Origin: Mesorhizobium sp.
Lineage (GTDB): Bacteria; Pseudomonadota; Alphaproteobacteria; Rhizobiales; Rhizobiaceae
Assembly: GCF_023954305.1 (NCBI RefSeq)
Contig: NZ_JAMLIG010000001.1
Coordinates: 1,674,001 to 1,738,000, forward strand
Reading direction: 5' to 3'
DNA: 64,000 nt
Each line of letters opens with the position of its first letter. Positions within the stretch are counted from its first letter, which is position 1. Both the position numbers and the translations under genes were made by a program. This document shows, piece after piece, positions 1-7,749 of the stretch. The notes beneath the pieces are model-generated. The model ran no database searches and was not told the DNA's origin. It worked only from the letters and a program-made list of their open reading frames with translations.

Positions 1-1064
1 AACAGGTATCCCTGCAGCCATTCGGCGCCGGCCGCGCAAGCCATGTCGCAATCGGATTCGGTCTCGATCCCCTCGACGATCACATCGCCGGCGAGTTCCT
101 TCGCGAGGACGACGAGGTGGCCGAGGAGAGACGCCGGGTCTTCTCCGTTCGCCCTGCGACGAATGTAGGAACCGTCGATCTTGATGAAGTCGAATCTGGC
201 CTCGCGTGCGAAGCCGATCGAGCTGAAGCCGGCGCCGAAATCGTCGAGGGCAACCCGACAGCCCATCGATCTCAGATGACCGACGAACTTGACGGCATCC
301 TCGAGGCTGCGCGGACGCGCGGACTCCGTGACTTCGATCACCAGCCTCTGCGCGACCCCGGGGGATGCCAGCAGGCGCGGGAACACCGACTTCCACCAAA
401 GATCGGCCGATGCCGAGAGCACCGATATGTTGCAGCCGAGCACGCGGTCGGGGTCGCGCAACAGCCGCTCGACCACAGTCGTCACGATCTGTCGGTCGAA
501 ACCGCGTGTGAGACCGAGCCGTTCGAGTGCGGGAACGTAATCCCCCGGCATGAGCGGGCCGCCGCGGTCGTCCCTCAGCCGCGTCAGGCATTCGGTATAA
601 AGCAGTTCGCCACCCTCATGGCTTCCGCAGACGATCTGTTCGGCAAATCGAATCCGCGGAACGGACAGCGCCCTGTACGCGAGTGCGGCCGCTCTCATAT
701 CGCCGCGATAGTCGAGCGAGGAGGAGTGCCCGGACATGCGCAGAACATGGTTCTGGCGAGGGCGGATATCGCTCCTGCTCAATGCCACGACGATACTCAC
801 GCCGCCCACGTCCATCGGCGAGGAGGAGGCGGCATGGAGCATCGCGTCCACGCGAAGCCGGTCGCGCTCGTCGTCGCCGGATGACGCCGCCGACACGGTT
901 ATGCCCCAGTCGCCGATCTCGTCGACCCGCAAGCCCGCGTCCGGCCAACGCTCGAGCCGGCGACCGCATTCCGACAGGACGCGTGCAGCGATCCCCTCGC
1001 CGAAGAAGGCGGCGATATCACCGAGATTGTCGATGACGATGAAGAGGGTGCGGGCACGGGTCAT
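1..1064 (-). CDS. EAL-domain protein (cyclic-di-GMP phosphodiesterase family), cut by the left window edge
   Basis: Reading from ATG at 1064 the minus strand is open for about 354 codons and runs off the window, so the C-terminus is missing. A GGGAGGG ribosome binding site lies just upstream. The second half carries EAL-domain landmarks: the Asn of CNISVLSAS, the Glu of VIEVTESA, the DDFGAGFSS loop, the Lys of FIKIDGS and the Glu of VIVEGIET, all metal or catalytic positions. The usual E-A-L triplet reads E-C-L in LLYTECLTRL. The first 110 or so residues resemble a GGDEF fold but show no GG(D/E)EF motif, so cyclase activity is unlikely. No transmembrane segment is seen. It probably hydrolyses cyclic-di-GMP, or binds it if the changed triplet matters. 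Confidence 0.85.
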   Translation of the reverse strand, partial: MTRARTLFIVIDNLGDIAAFFGEGIAARVLSECGRRLERWPDAGLRVDEIGDWGITVSAASSGDDERDRLRVDAMLHAASSSPMDVGGVSIVVALSRSDIRPRQNHVLRMSGHSSSLDYRGDMRAAALAYRALSVPRIRFAEQIVCGSHEGGELLYTECLTRLRDDRGGPLMPGDYVPALERLGLTRGFDRQIVTTVVERLLRDPDRVLGCNISVLSASADLWWKSVFPRLLASPGVAQRLVIEVTESARPRSLEDAVKFVGHLRSMGCRVALDDFGAGFSSIGFAREARFDFIKIDGSYIRRRANGEDPASLLGHLVVLAKELAGDVIVEGIETESDCDMACAAGAEWLQGYL

Positions 1065-1579
1065 GCCGCCCTCCCTCGGGAATAGCCTTCGCGCGCCAGG
1101 CTGACGCCGCGGGCAAGATGCGCCGCGCCGGCCGAGTCGGATCGGCGGTCTGTTTCCCCGGATCCCGATGGGTCTGACGGGCGGAGCGCGAGGGGCGTTT
1201 GGCCCTCCGGCGGGACAAATTTCGCCACAATTGGAAAGAGGCCGGGAATCCTGCCGCCGGCACGAGGGGCGCCCGCCTCTTCGACCGTGCAATCGCTAAC
1301 CGGTTGGAGATCAAGGCTTTTGTCGCCCCTACCGCCGTCTGCTCTCGCCCGCCCGCCCTGCATAAAGGGGTCCCTTGGCGTACAAGGTTCCCAACGACCT
1401 CCGAACAGACGGTTTACTCAGAAAACATTGGCTTTTTATGGCGCGCCGGACGGTGCGTCTCAGGCGCAAAAAAGGACCCTTTATTGTCAATGTTTCATCC
1501 GGCAGATCGCTGACGAAGGAAAGCAGCGCAGTTTCAGGAAACTGAGGATGGAGACGCCGTCAGGGTCTAGAAAAAAGCT
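1065..1579. other. 515-bp intergenic region without a convincing gene
   Basis: It separates the leftward EAL gene from the rightward recombinase. Short open frames occur on both strands, but none has a ribosome binding site plus protein-like composition. The last 170 bases are richer in A and T than the surroundings and contain short dyads, such as AAAGG-AC-CCTTT near 1470-1482, that could belong to a recombination or promoter site. No recognisable promoter, RNA or element was found. Confidence 0.4.
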
Positions 1580-2161
1580 ATGAAAAGAATAGGTTACGCG
1601 CGGGTCTCGACTGAAGATCAAAAACTCGACCTTCAGCTTCACGCGCTCCGAAACGTCAAATGCGACCAGATATTCACAGATTTCGGGATTTCCGGGTCCA
1701 GTACCGATCGCCCCGGCCTGCAGAAGGCACTCGATTCGCTGAAACGCGGTGACACGCTCGTCGTCTGGCGTCTCGACCGCCTCGGCAGGTCGCTCATCCA
1801 ACTCGTCCAGTTGATGGATGAGCTCGGCAAGCGGGGAATAGATTTCTACTCGTTGACCGAGAACATCGACACCGGCTCGTCGGGTGGGCGTTTGCTGTTC
1901 CACATGATCGCCGCTCTGTCGGAATTCGAGCGAACTCTGATCAGTGAACGCACGCGCGCCGGTATGGCGGCCGCGAAGCTCAATGGCAGGCGCCTGGGCC
2001 GTCCGCGCGGCTTGAACGATCAGCAACTCCACGAGGCGATCGTGGCGATCGGCGAGGGCGGCGAGAGCATCGGGGACGTGGCATCCCGCTATCAGGTCAC
2101 GCCGCGCTCCCTGAGACGCATGATCCGCCTGGCGGGCAAGACCGTCAATTCGCGCGCGTAG
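1580..2161 (+). CDS. Serine recombinase of the resolvase/invertase family
   Basis: The 193-residue protein has the length and layout of small serine recombinases such as Hin, Gin and Tn3 resolvases. The N-terminal catalytic domain contains the nucleophile Ser10 in YARVSTEDQ, the WRLDRLGRS block and ALSEFERTLISERTRAG at the start of the long helix. GRRLGRPRGL forms the hinge, and residues 143-185 make the helix-turn-helix that binds the crossover site. The gene stands alone, with no transposase, partner or invertible segment recognised beside it. It could be a DNA invertase, a plasmid-type resolvase, or the remnant of a mobile element. Family assignment is secure; the reaction is not. Confidence 0.9.
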   Translation: MKRIGYARVSTEDQKLDLQLHALRNVKCDQIFTDFGISGSSTDRPGLQKALDSLKRGDTLVVWRLDRLGRSLIQLVQLMDELGKRGIDFYSLTENIDTGSSGGRLLFHMIAALSEFERTLISERTRAGMAAAKLNGRRLGRPRGLNDQQLHEAIVAIGEGGESIGDVASRYQVTPRSLRRMIRLAGKTVNSRA

Positions 2162-2312
2162 AGCATTGTCCGAAGGTCGATGGATCTGACCAATTCACTC
2201 GGCGGCACGGTTCAATCCGACGGACATGGCTTTGACAGGGACAGCTCGCAGACGACGAGATGAGGATCGCGCCGAGCCGGCTTCTCCCGGCGGCGGCGCG
2301 CTTCGGCTCGAA

Positions 2313-3080
2313 TCATGAGCGGCGACGGATACCGGGTATCTCGCCGTTGAGGCGCTCGCCGATCTCACGTGCGGCAGCCGCCACGTCTCTGCCCCGCTCG
2401 ACGGCGACCGATTTCGATATGCGCGCGACCGGCGCTGCGATGGCCAGCGTGCCGATGGCATAGCCGTCTGATCCGACGATCGCCGCGGCGACACTGAAGA
2501 CCCCTTCTTCGAAGCCCTGGTCCATGATCGAGTAGCCGCGCGCACGCACGGCCTCGATCTCACCCCGAACGGCTGCCGGGTCGGTCAACGTGCGGGACGT
2601 GAAGGCCGCGAGCGGCTTGCCCAGCGCCTCTTTCACCACGTCCTCGCGCGCCCGGGCGAGATAGGCAAGGCCCGACGCGGTTGAATGAAGCGGAAGATAG
2701 ACGCCGACATTGACGTTGACCCGGGAAGCGCGGGCAGGATGCTCCACATGGATCGTGAGCAGCGAGCCATTTCCGGCTTCCGCCAGATGAACGGTCTCGG
2801 ACGTCGCGATCGACAACTCGCGCATGAACGGAAGTGCCGTCTGCAGGATCGGAAAGCGTGCCTCACGGATGCGAGCCAGGCGGGTCAGGCCGGCACCCAG
2901 CCGATACTGGCGCGTCTCCGGATCCTGGTCGACGAATCCGTGGCGGGCCAAGGACAGAAGGAGCCGCCGCGTCGTCGCCTTGTCGAAGCCGGAGCGGCGC
3001 GCGACCTCGGTGAGACCGTGCTCCGGTTCCTCGAAACTGAACAAATCAAGCAGCGAAATCGCCTTGTCGACCGTACTCAA
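2313..3080 (-). CDS. IclR-family transcriptional regulator
   Basis: The frame is open back to 3215, but the conserved IclR start (STVDKAISLLDLF) follows a TTG at 3080 preceded by GGGGAGGG at good spacing. I therefore take TTG at 3080, giving 255 residues. Residues 1-65 form the winged helix-turn-helix (LTEVARRSGFDKATTRRLLLSLARHGFV). The rest is the IclR effector-binding domain, with typical EVTVHLAE-like and GYSIMDQGFEEGVFSVAAAI segments. It is divergent from the transporter and catabolic operon beginning at 3230, and 150 bp containing inverted repeats separate them, so it is inferred to regulate that operon and itself. The effector is unknown. Confidence 0.88.
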   Translation of the reverse strand: MSTVDKAISLLDLFSFEEPEHGLTEVARRSGFDKATTRRLLLSLARHGFVDQDPETRQYRLGAGLTRLARIREARFPILQTALPFMRELSIATSETVHLAEAGNGSLLTIHVEHPARASRVNVNVGVYLPLHSTASGLAYLARAREDVVKEALGKPLAAFTSRTLTDPAAVRGEIEAVRARGYSIMDQGFEEGVFSVAAAIVGSDGYAIGTLAIAAPVARISKSVAVERGRDVAAAAREIGERLNGEIPGIRRRS

Positions 3081-3157
3081 GCGGCCCTCCCCAGCCAGCC
3101 CCGAGATGACAGATGCAAAATAAGCTTGACAGGCCGTATCTCTTTTGGCAAGTCTAT

Positions 3158-3186
3158 ATTTGAAAATAAGGTTCAAATAATGAACC
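3158..3186. promoter_or_regulatory. Candidate IclR operator with three phased half-sites
   Basis: ATTTGAA at 3158-3164 and TTCAAAT at 3172-3178 form a perfect inverted repeat with a 7-bp spacer. An overlapping inverted repeat is GGTTC (3170-3174) with GAACC (3182-3186), also with 7 bp between. The site lies in the divergent promoter region of the IclR gene and the transporter operon. A TTGACA lies at 3126-3131 and a TATATT at 3155-3160, but they are 23 bp apart and do not pair as one promoter. Confidence 0.5.
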
Positions 3187-3229
3187 AACCGGGGAACATG
3201 GGCAAGGCCCATCAATCAGGAGATTTCGG

Positions 3230-4171
3230 ATGCAAAGACTGCTGGGCATTCTGCTCGCCGGCGCCGCCACGGCGCTCCTTTCCGTCGGCGTTGCCAACGC
3301 CGAATATCCCGAGAAGCCGGTCAGCTTCATCGTGCCGTTCCCGCCCGGGGATCTGGAAGACGTGCTGTCGCGGATGATCGCGGAAGACTTCCAGGCGAAG
3401 TATGGAGTCGCCGCGGCCGTCGTGAACAAGCCGAGCGATGGCGGCCCGTTCCCGGGCGCAGCCGAAGCGGCCGCCGCCCCGGCCGACGGCTACACGGTCG
3501 GCTCCTTCGTCGTCGACGTGCCGGTCGTCGGCCCCGAGGTCGGCATCCCGGCTCTGAATCCGTTCCCGTTCGAGCCCCTCGGCATCTTCGTCACCTACCC
3601 CTTCGTGATCGCGACGTCGGCGGATGCTCCCTACGGCAGCCTGAAGGAACTGGCCGACTATGCGAAGGCCAACAAGGTGGCGCTCGGCCATTTCGGCTCG
3701 TTCCTGCTTCCCACCCAGGCGACCTTCGCCGCGGCCAAGCAACTCGGCTTCGAGTGGGGCACCGAAGCATCGAACGACGCGCTTGACTGCAACTCGCTGG
3801 CATCGGGCGATTTCGACGTCATCAACACGACGATCCAGCAAATCCTTCCCTGCCTGGACAAGGTGAAGATTCTCGCGACGATTACCGACGGGCCGATCAG
3901 CGTCGTGCCCGACGCGCCGACGCTGGCCTCGATCGCGCCGGAGCTGAACGTCGCGCTGTGGAACGGCCTCTTCGTCCATAAGGACACGCCCGCCGACATT
4001 CGTGACAAGATCGTCGCGGTGGCGAAGGAGACCATGTCGTCCGAGCGCGCCAGGAAGCTCTCCGCGGATACCGGTGCCCTCGTCTACTGGAAGGATACCC
4101 AGGCAGCGGCAAGCCAGATCGAATCTGACAAGGCGACGATCGCCAAAATCAACGCCATGATCGCCAACTGA
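3230..4171 (+). CDS. Tripartite tricarboxylate transporter substrate-binding protein (TctC/Bug family)
   Basis: The 313-residue protein is a periplasmic Bug receptor. Residues 1-24 are a signal peptide ending in VANA. EYPEKPVSFIVPFPPG is the typical start of the mature protein, although the following residues (DLEDVLSRM) replace the usual GGxxD. It captures a small carboxylate-like ligand and delivers it to the TctA-TctB permease encoded directly downstream. It is the first gene of the operon controlled from the divergent IclR region, and a hairpin follows its stop codon. The ligand cannot be read from sequence. Confidence 0.88.
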   Translation: MQRLLGILLAGAATALLSVGVANAEYPEKPVSFIVPFPPGDLEDVLSRMIAEDFQAKYGVAAAVVNKPSDGGPFPGAAEAAAAPADGYTVGSFVVDVPVVGPEVGIPALNPFPFEPLGIFVTYPFVIATSADAPYGSLKELADYAKANKVALGHFGSFLLPTQATFAAAKQLGFEWGTEASNDALDCNSLASGDFDVINTTIQQILPCLDKVKILATITDGPISVVPDAPTLASIAPELNVALWNGLFVHKDTPADIRDKIVAVAKETMSSERARKLSADTGALVYWKDTQAAASQIESDKATIAKINAMIAN

Positions 4172-4183
4172 CGCTCCTCGAGG

Positions 4184-4204
4184 GCCGGGGCCGAAAGCCC
4201 CGGC
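4184..4204 (+). terminator. Hairpin after the binding-protein gene (attenuator or mRNA stabiliser)
   Basis: GCCGGGGC (4184-4191), a CGAAA loop and GCCCCGGC (4197-4204) make a perfect 8-bp GC stem without a following T run. It lies between tctC and tctB. Such hairpins commonly protect or partly terminate the transcript so that the binding protein is made in excess of the permease. Confidence 0.55.
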
Positions 4205-4231
4205 GCATTCCGCTCAACGGAGCCGGCGACC

Positions 4232-4771
4232 ATGGAACATGACAACGCAACGCCGCACGTCTTTCCGGAGGCGCGCAAACCCGGCGAGCTGTTCTATTCG
4301 CTCGTCTTTCTCGTCACCGCCGCCGGCCTGCTTTCCATGATCTTCTGGCAAACCACGGTTCTGCCCGGAAAGGGAATAGCCGCGCAGCCGCGGACATGGC
4401 CGTTCATCAGCCTGGCCGGAATGACGCTCTTCGCCCTCGCCAACCTGGTGGCGACCAGCAGGGCGACCCGCACCGCGGGCCGGTGGCGGGAGGTCTGGGT
4501 GTGGATCAGTTCGCTCGAATATGTCGGGTGGTACCTGCTCTACGTCGCGGCGATCCCGGTCGTTGGCTATCTGGCGGCGACGCTCGCCTTCTGCCTGTTC
4601 CTCACATGGAGGGCGGGATACCGGTCCAGTCTGGCATACGGCTCCGCGACGGCATTCGCGCTGTTCGTGGTGCTGCTGTTCAAATCCCTGTTCAACGTGA
4701 AGATACCTGGCGGTTCGATCTACGAATACCTTCCAGACACCCTTCGCTACATCATGATCCGCTATTTCTGA
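4232..4771 (+). CDS. Tripartite tricarboxylate transporter small membrane subunit (TctB)
   Basis: This 179-residue membrane protein has four hydrophobic segments: ELFYSLVFLVTAAGLL, FISLAGMTLFALANL, VGWYLLYVAAIPVVGYLAATLAF and SATAFALFVVLLFKSLFNV. It ends in the TctB-like tail that stresses PGGSIYEYLP. It lies between the receptor and TctA genes with 7 bp to tctA, matching the fixed order of this transporter class. It forms the inner-membrane permease with TctA. Sequence conservation in TctB is low, so the call rests partly on position, length and topology. Confidence 0.85.
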   Translation: MEHDNATPHVFPEARKPGELFYSLVFLVTAAGLLSMIFWQTTVLPGKGIAAQPRTWPFISLAGMTLFALANLVATSRATRTAGRWREVWVWISSLEYVGWYLLYVAAIPVVGYLAATLAFCLFLTWRAGYRSSLAYGSATAFALFVVLLFKSLFNVKIPGGSIYEYLPDTLRYIMIRYF

Positions 4772-4778
4772 GGGCGAA

Positions 4779-6269
4779 ATGGACATCCTCCTGTCCGGAT
4801 TGGAGATCATCGCCCGCTGGGACGTGATCGCGGCCTTGCTGATCGGGTCGATCGGCGGCGTCATGGTCGGCGCCATGCCCGGCGTCGGCGCCGCGGTGGC
4901 GATCGCCATCATGTTGCCGGCGACCTTCTCCCTGGAGCCGATCGTCGGATTGACGGCGCTGCTCGGCGTCTACGGATCGTCGATGTTCGGCGGCGCCATT
5001 CCCGCGATCCTCATCAACACGCCGGGGACGCCCGTCAACGCGCTCACGACTTACGACGGCTACCCGATGACCAAGCGGGGCGAGGCGCGCCGGGCGCTAA
5101 GCCTGGCCTATTCCGCGTCCTTCTTTGGCGGCGTCTTCTCGATCCTGTGTCTGATCCTGCTGGCCCCGGTGCTCGCCCGCGTCGCGCCGATGTTCGGGGC
5201 GCGCGAGATCTTCCTTGCGGCCCTTCTCGGTATCGTCCTGGTCGTCGTGACGCATCGCGGACAGGTGCTCGCCGCCGGCATGCTGGTCTGCTACGGCATC
5301 TTCCTCAAGACGGTCGGGCTCGAAGGCGCCGGCTACACCCAGCGCTACACGTTCGGACAGACGTGGCTCGCCTCGGGCATAGACCTGATCGTCGTCGTGC
5401 TCGGTCTGTTCGCGCTGAGCCAGGCTTTCGTCCTGCTGACCGGCAGGGATCAGAAATACGAACTCCCGGCGATGACGAAGGCCGGCTTCTTCTCGTCGAT
5501 GGCCGAAATCTTGCGCTTCAAGCGGGTCGCGACCGTGGCGTCGAGCTTCGGCGTGATCTGCGGGATGATCCCCGGGGTCGGCGAGTTCATGTCGCAGTTC
5601 CTCTCCTACGGCTACGCCCAGAAAACGTCGAAGACGCCCGACCTGTTCGGGAAGGGCAACCCCGAAGGCATAGTCGCCTCCGAGGCGGCGAACAATTCGG
5701 TGCCGGCGGCTGCGATGATCCCGCTGCTGGCCCTCGGCATTCCGGGCGAGGAACTGACCGCGATGATGCTGGCGGTGTTTTACGTCCACAACGTCATCCC
5801 CGGACCCCAGCTGTTCCAGAATCAGATGGACTTCGTCGTCGCCCTCTACATCGCGCTGTTCATTCTCAATGTGCTGGTCGTGTTCTTCCTGCTGGTTGCC
5901 ACGAATTCACTGATGAAGGTGATGCTCATCCCGAACCGCTTCCTCGGCATGATGATCCTGACCTTCAGCCTGATCGGCGTCTACTCGCTGCGCAATTCGC
6001 TGAAGGACTGTGCCGTCGCCGCCGCCTTCGGGGTGTTCGGGTTCATTCTCAAACGCCTGAACTGGCCGACATCGCCGATCATCCTGGGAATGGTGCTCGG
6101 CGGCCTGATGGAGGCCAAGTTTCGCACCGCCATGGCGAGGGTCGATACGCCCTGGGACTTCATCAATCGTCCCATCGCCTTCGTGCTGTTCTCGATGATC
6201 GTCATCGCCATCGGGCTCCACGTCGTGAGCGTGGTGCGCGACCGCAGGAGAGTCTCCGGCAATGCTTGA
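4779..6269 (+). CDS. Tripartite tricarboxylate transporter large permease (TctA)
   Basis: The 496-residue protein has about twelve hydrophobic segments and the TctA signature near residues 26-50 (GVMVGAMPGVGAAVAIAIML). A second related glycine-rich loop (GVICGMIPGVGEFMSQFLSYG) and LALGIPGEELTAMML follow. These loops are the hallmark of the large permease, which moves the ligand across the inner membrane, probably driven by an ion gradient. Its last 8 bp overlap the start of the aldehyde dehydrogenase gene, indicating one transcript for uptake and catabolism. Confidence 0.93.
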   Translation: MDILLSGLEIIARWDVIAALLIGSIGGVMVGAMPGVGAAVAIAIMLPATFSLEPIVGLTALLGVYGSSMFGGAIPAILINTPGTPVNALTTYDGYPMTKRGEARRALSLAYSASFFGGVFSILCLILLAPVLARVAPMFGAREIFLAALLGIVLVVVTHRGQVLAAGMLVCYGIFLKTVGLEGAGYTQRYTFGQTWLASGIDLIVVVLGLFALSQAFVLLTGRDQKYELPAMTKAGFFSSMAEILRFKRVATVASSFGVICGMIPGVGEFMSQFLSYGYAQKTSKTPDLFGKGNPEGIVASEAANNSVPAAAMIPLLALGIPGEELTAMMLAVFYVHNVIPGPQLFQNQMDFVVALYIALFILNVLVVFFLLVATNSLMKVMLIPNRFLGMMILTFSLIGVYSLRNSLKDCAVAAAFGVFGFILKRLNWPTSPIILGMVLGGLMEAKFRTAMARVDTPWDFINRPIAFVLFSMIVIAIGLHVVSVVRDRRRVSGNA

Positions 6270-7749
6270 CCAGTCGCGCATCGATGCGTTGCGCTTCTCC
6301 GAACTCGACCCGCGCGGCCTGTTCATCGACGGGATGTTCCGCGACTCCGCGAGCGGCCGGCGGCGTGACGTGGTCTCGCCGATCGACGGACAGATTCTCA
6401 CAACCATCGCCGAGGGCGGCCGGGAGGATGTCGATCTCGCCGTCGCCGCGGCGCGGCGCGCATTCGAAGCCGGCAAATGGTCGCGAGCCGCGCCAGCCGA
6501 ACGCAAGAAGGTCATGCACCGCATCGCCGACCTGATCGACAGGCATGCGCTGGAGCTCGCCGTCCTCGGCGTTCGCGACAACGGCACCGAGATCTCAATG
6601 GCCTTGAAAGCCGAGCCGGGAAGCGCGGCCGGCACCTTCCGCTACTATGCCGAGGCGATCGACAAGGTGTACGGCGAGATCGCACCCACCGCGTCGAATG
6701 TCCTGGGCCTGATTCATCGCGAGCCGGTCGGCGTCGTCGCGGCGATCGTCCCGTGGAACTTCCCGATGATGATCGGCTCGTGGAAGATTGCGCCGGCGCT
6801 GGCGGCCGGCAACTCGGTGGTCCTCAAGCCTGCGGAGGTCGCGTCGCTTTCGCTTCTGCGCCTGGCCGAGCTCTGCGCGGAGGCCGGCCTGCCCGAAGGC
6901 GTCCTCAACGTGGTCACCGGCAAGGGGTCGGAGTGCGGCGAGGCACTCGGCCTCCACATGGACGTCGATGTCATGGCTTTCACCGGCTCCGGCCTCGTCG
7001 GGCGCAAGCTGCTCGAATACTCGGCGCGGTCGAACATGAAGCGCTGCTATCTGGAACTCGGCGGCAAATCGCCCAACATCGTCTTCGCCGATGCGCCCGA
7101 TCTCGAGCAGGCGTCGAAGGTCGCGGCCTACGGCATCTTCCGCAATTCCGGGCAGGTCTGCGTCGCCGGCTCGCGCCTGCTGGTCGAGGAATCGATCCAC
7201 GACGCATTTGTCGCCAGGGTCGCCGCCATCGCCGCGGGGATGAAGGTCGGCGATCCGCTCGACCTGTCGACCGAGGCCGGCGCGGTTGCCAGCGAGGACC
7301 AGCTGCTCAAGAACCTGGAGTTCGTTCACCGGGCCGAAGCCGAGGGCGGAACGCTGGTCGCGGGTGGAGGCCGCATCCTCGCCGAGACCGGCGGCTTCTA
7401 CATGCAGCCGACGGTCTTTGCCGACATCGAGCCGACGATGCATCTGGCGCAGGAGGAGGTGTTCGGGCCGGTCCTCGGCGTCATGAAGTTCAAGGATGAG
7501 GCGGATGCGGTGAGGCTCGCCAATTCGACCGTCTACGGGCTTGCCTCGGCCGTGTGGACCTCAAATCTTTCCAGAGCCCACCGCATGGTGCGCGCGGTGC
7601 GGGCAGGCGTGGTCCACGTCAACACCTACGGCGGGTCCGACAACACGGTGCCGCTGGGCGGCGTGGGCCAGTCCGGCAACGGCCACGACAAGTCGCTGCA
7701 CGCCCTCGACAAATTCACCGATCTCAAGACCGCATGGATTTCGCTATGA
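6262..7749 (+). CDS. NAD(P)-dependent aldehyde dehydrogenase, PuuC-like
   Basis: The 495-residue enzyme has the complete aldehyde dehydrogenase active site: Asn166 in VPWNFPM, Glu265 in LELGGKSPNIVFAD and the nucleophile Cys300 in GQVCVAGSRL. The ending (QSGNGHDKSLHALDKFTDLKT) closely matches gamma-glutamyl-aminobutyraldehyde dehydrogenase PuuC from memory, as do the YYAEAIDKVYGEIAPT and NMKRCYLELGGKS blocks. That suggests an amino- or amido-aldehyde substrate. It overlaps tctA by 8 bp and the aminotransferase by 4 bp. With the aminotransferase it could oxidise an aldehyde released from a transported amine, but this is inference. Confidence 0.9.
   Translation: MLDQSRIDALRFSELDPRGLFIDGMFRDSASGRRRDVVSPIDGQILTTIAEGGREDVDLAVAAARRAFEAGKWSRAAPAERKKVMHRIADLIDRHALELAVLGVRDNGTEISMALKAEPGSAAGTFRYYAEAIDKVYGEIAPTASNVLGLIHREPVGVVAAIVPWNFPMMIGSWKIAPALAAGNSVVLKPAEVASLSLLRLAELCAEAGLPEGVLNVVTGKGSECGEALGLHMDVDVMAFTGSGLVGRKLLEYSARSNMKRCYLELGGKSPNIVFADAPDLEQASKVAAYGIFRNSGQVCVAGSRLLVEESIHDAFVARVAAIAAGMKVGDPLDLSTEAGAVASEDQLLKNLEFVHRAEAEGGTLVAGGGRILAETGGFYMQPTVFADIEPTMHLAQEEVFGPVLGVMKFKDEADAVRLANSTVYGLASAVWTSNLSRAHRMVRAVRAGVVHVNTYGGSDNTVPLGGVGQSGNGHDKSLHALDKFTDLKTAWISL

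Noticed and set aside
3126..3160. TTGACA and TATATT as one promoter for the transporter operon
   Set aside because: Their spacing is 23 bp, outside the usable range for sigma-70.
3081..3215. IclR gene start at ATG 3215
   Set aside because: The extra 45 codons do not resemble IclR N-termini and would cover the operator region; TTG at 3080 with GGGGAGGG is preferred.
7554..7745. N-terminal extension of the aminotransferase to 7554
   Set aside because: It would lie fully inside the aldehyde dehydrogenase gene; the ATGA-coupled start at 7746 fits better.
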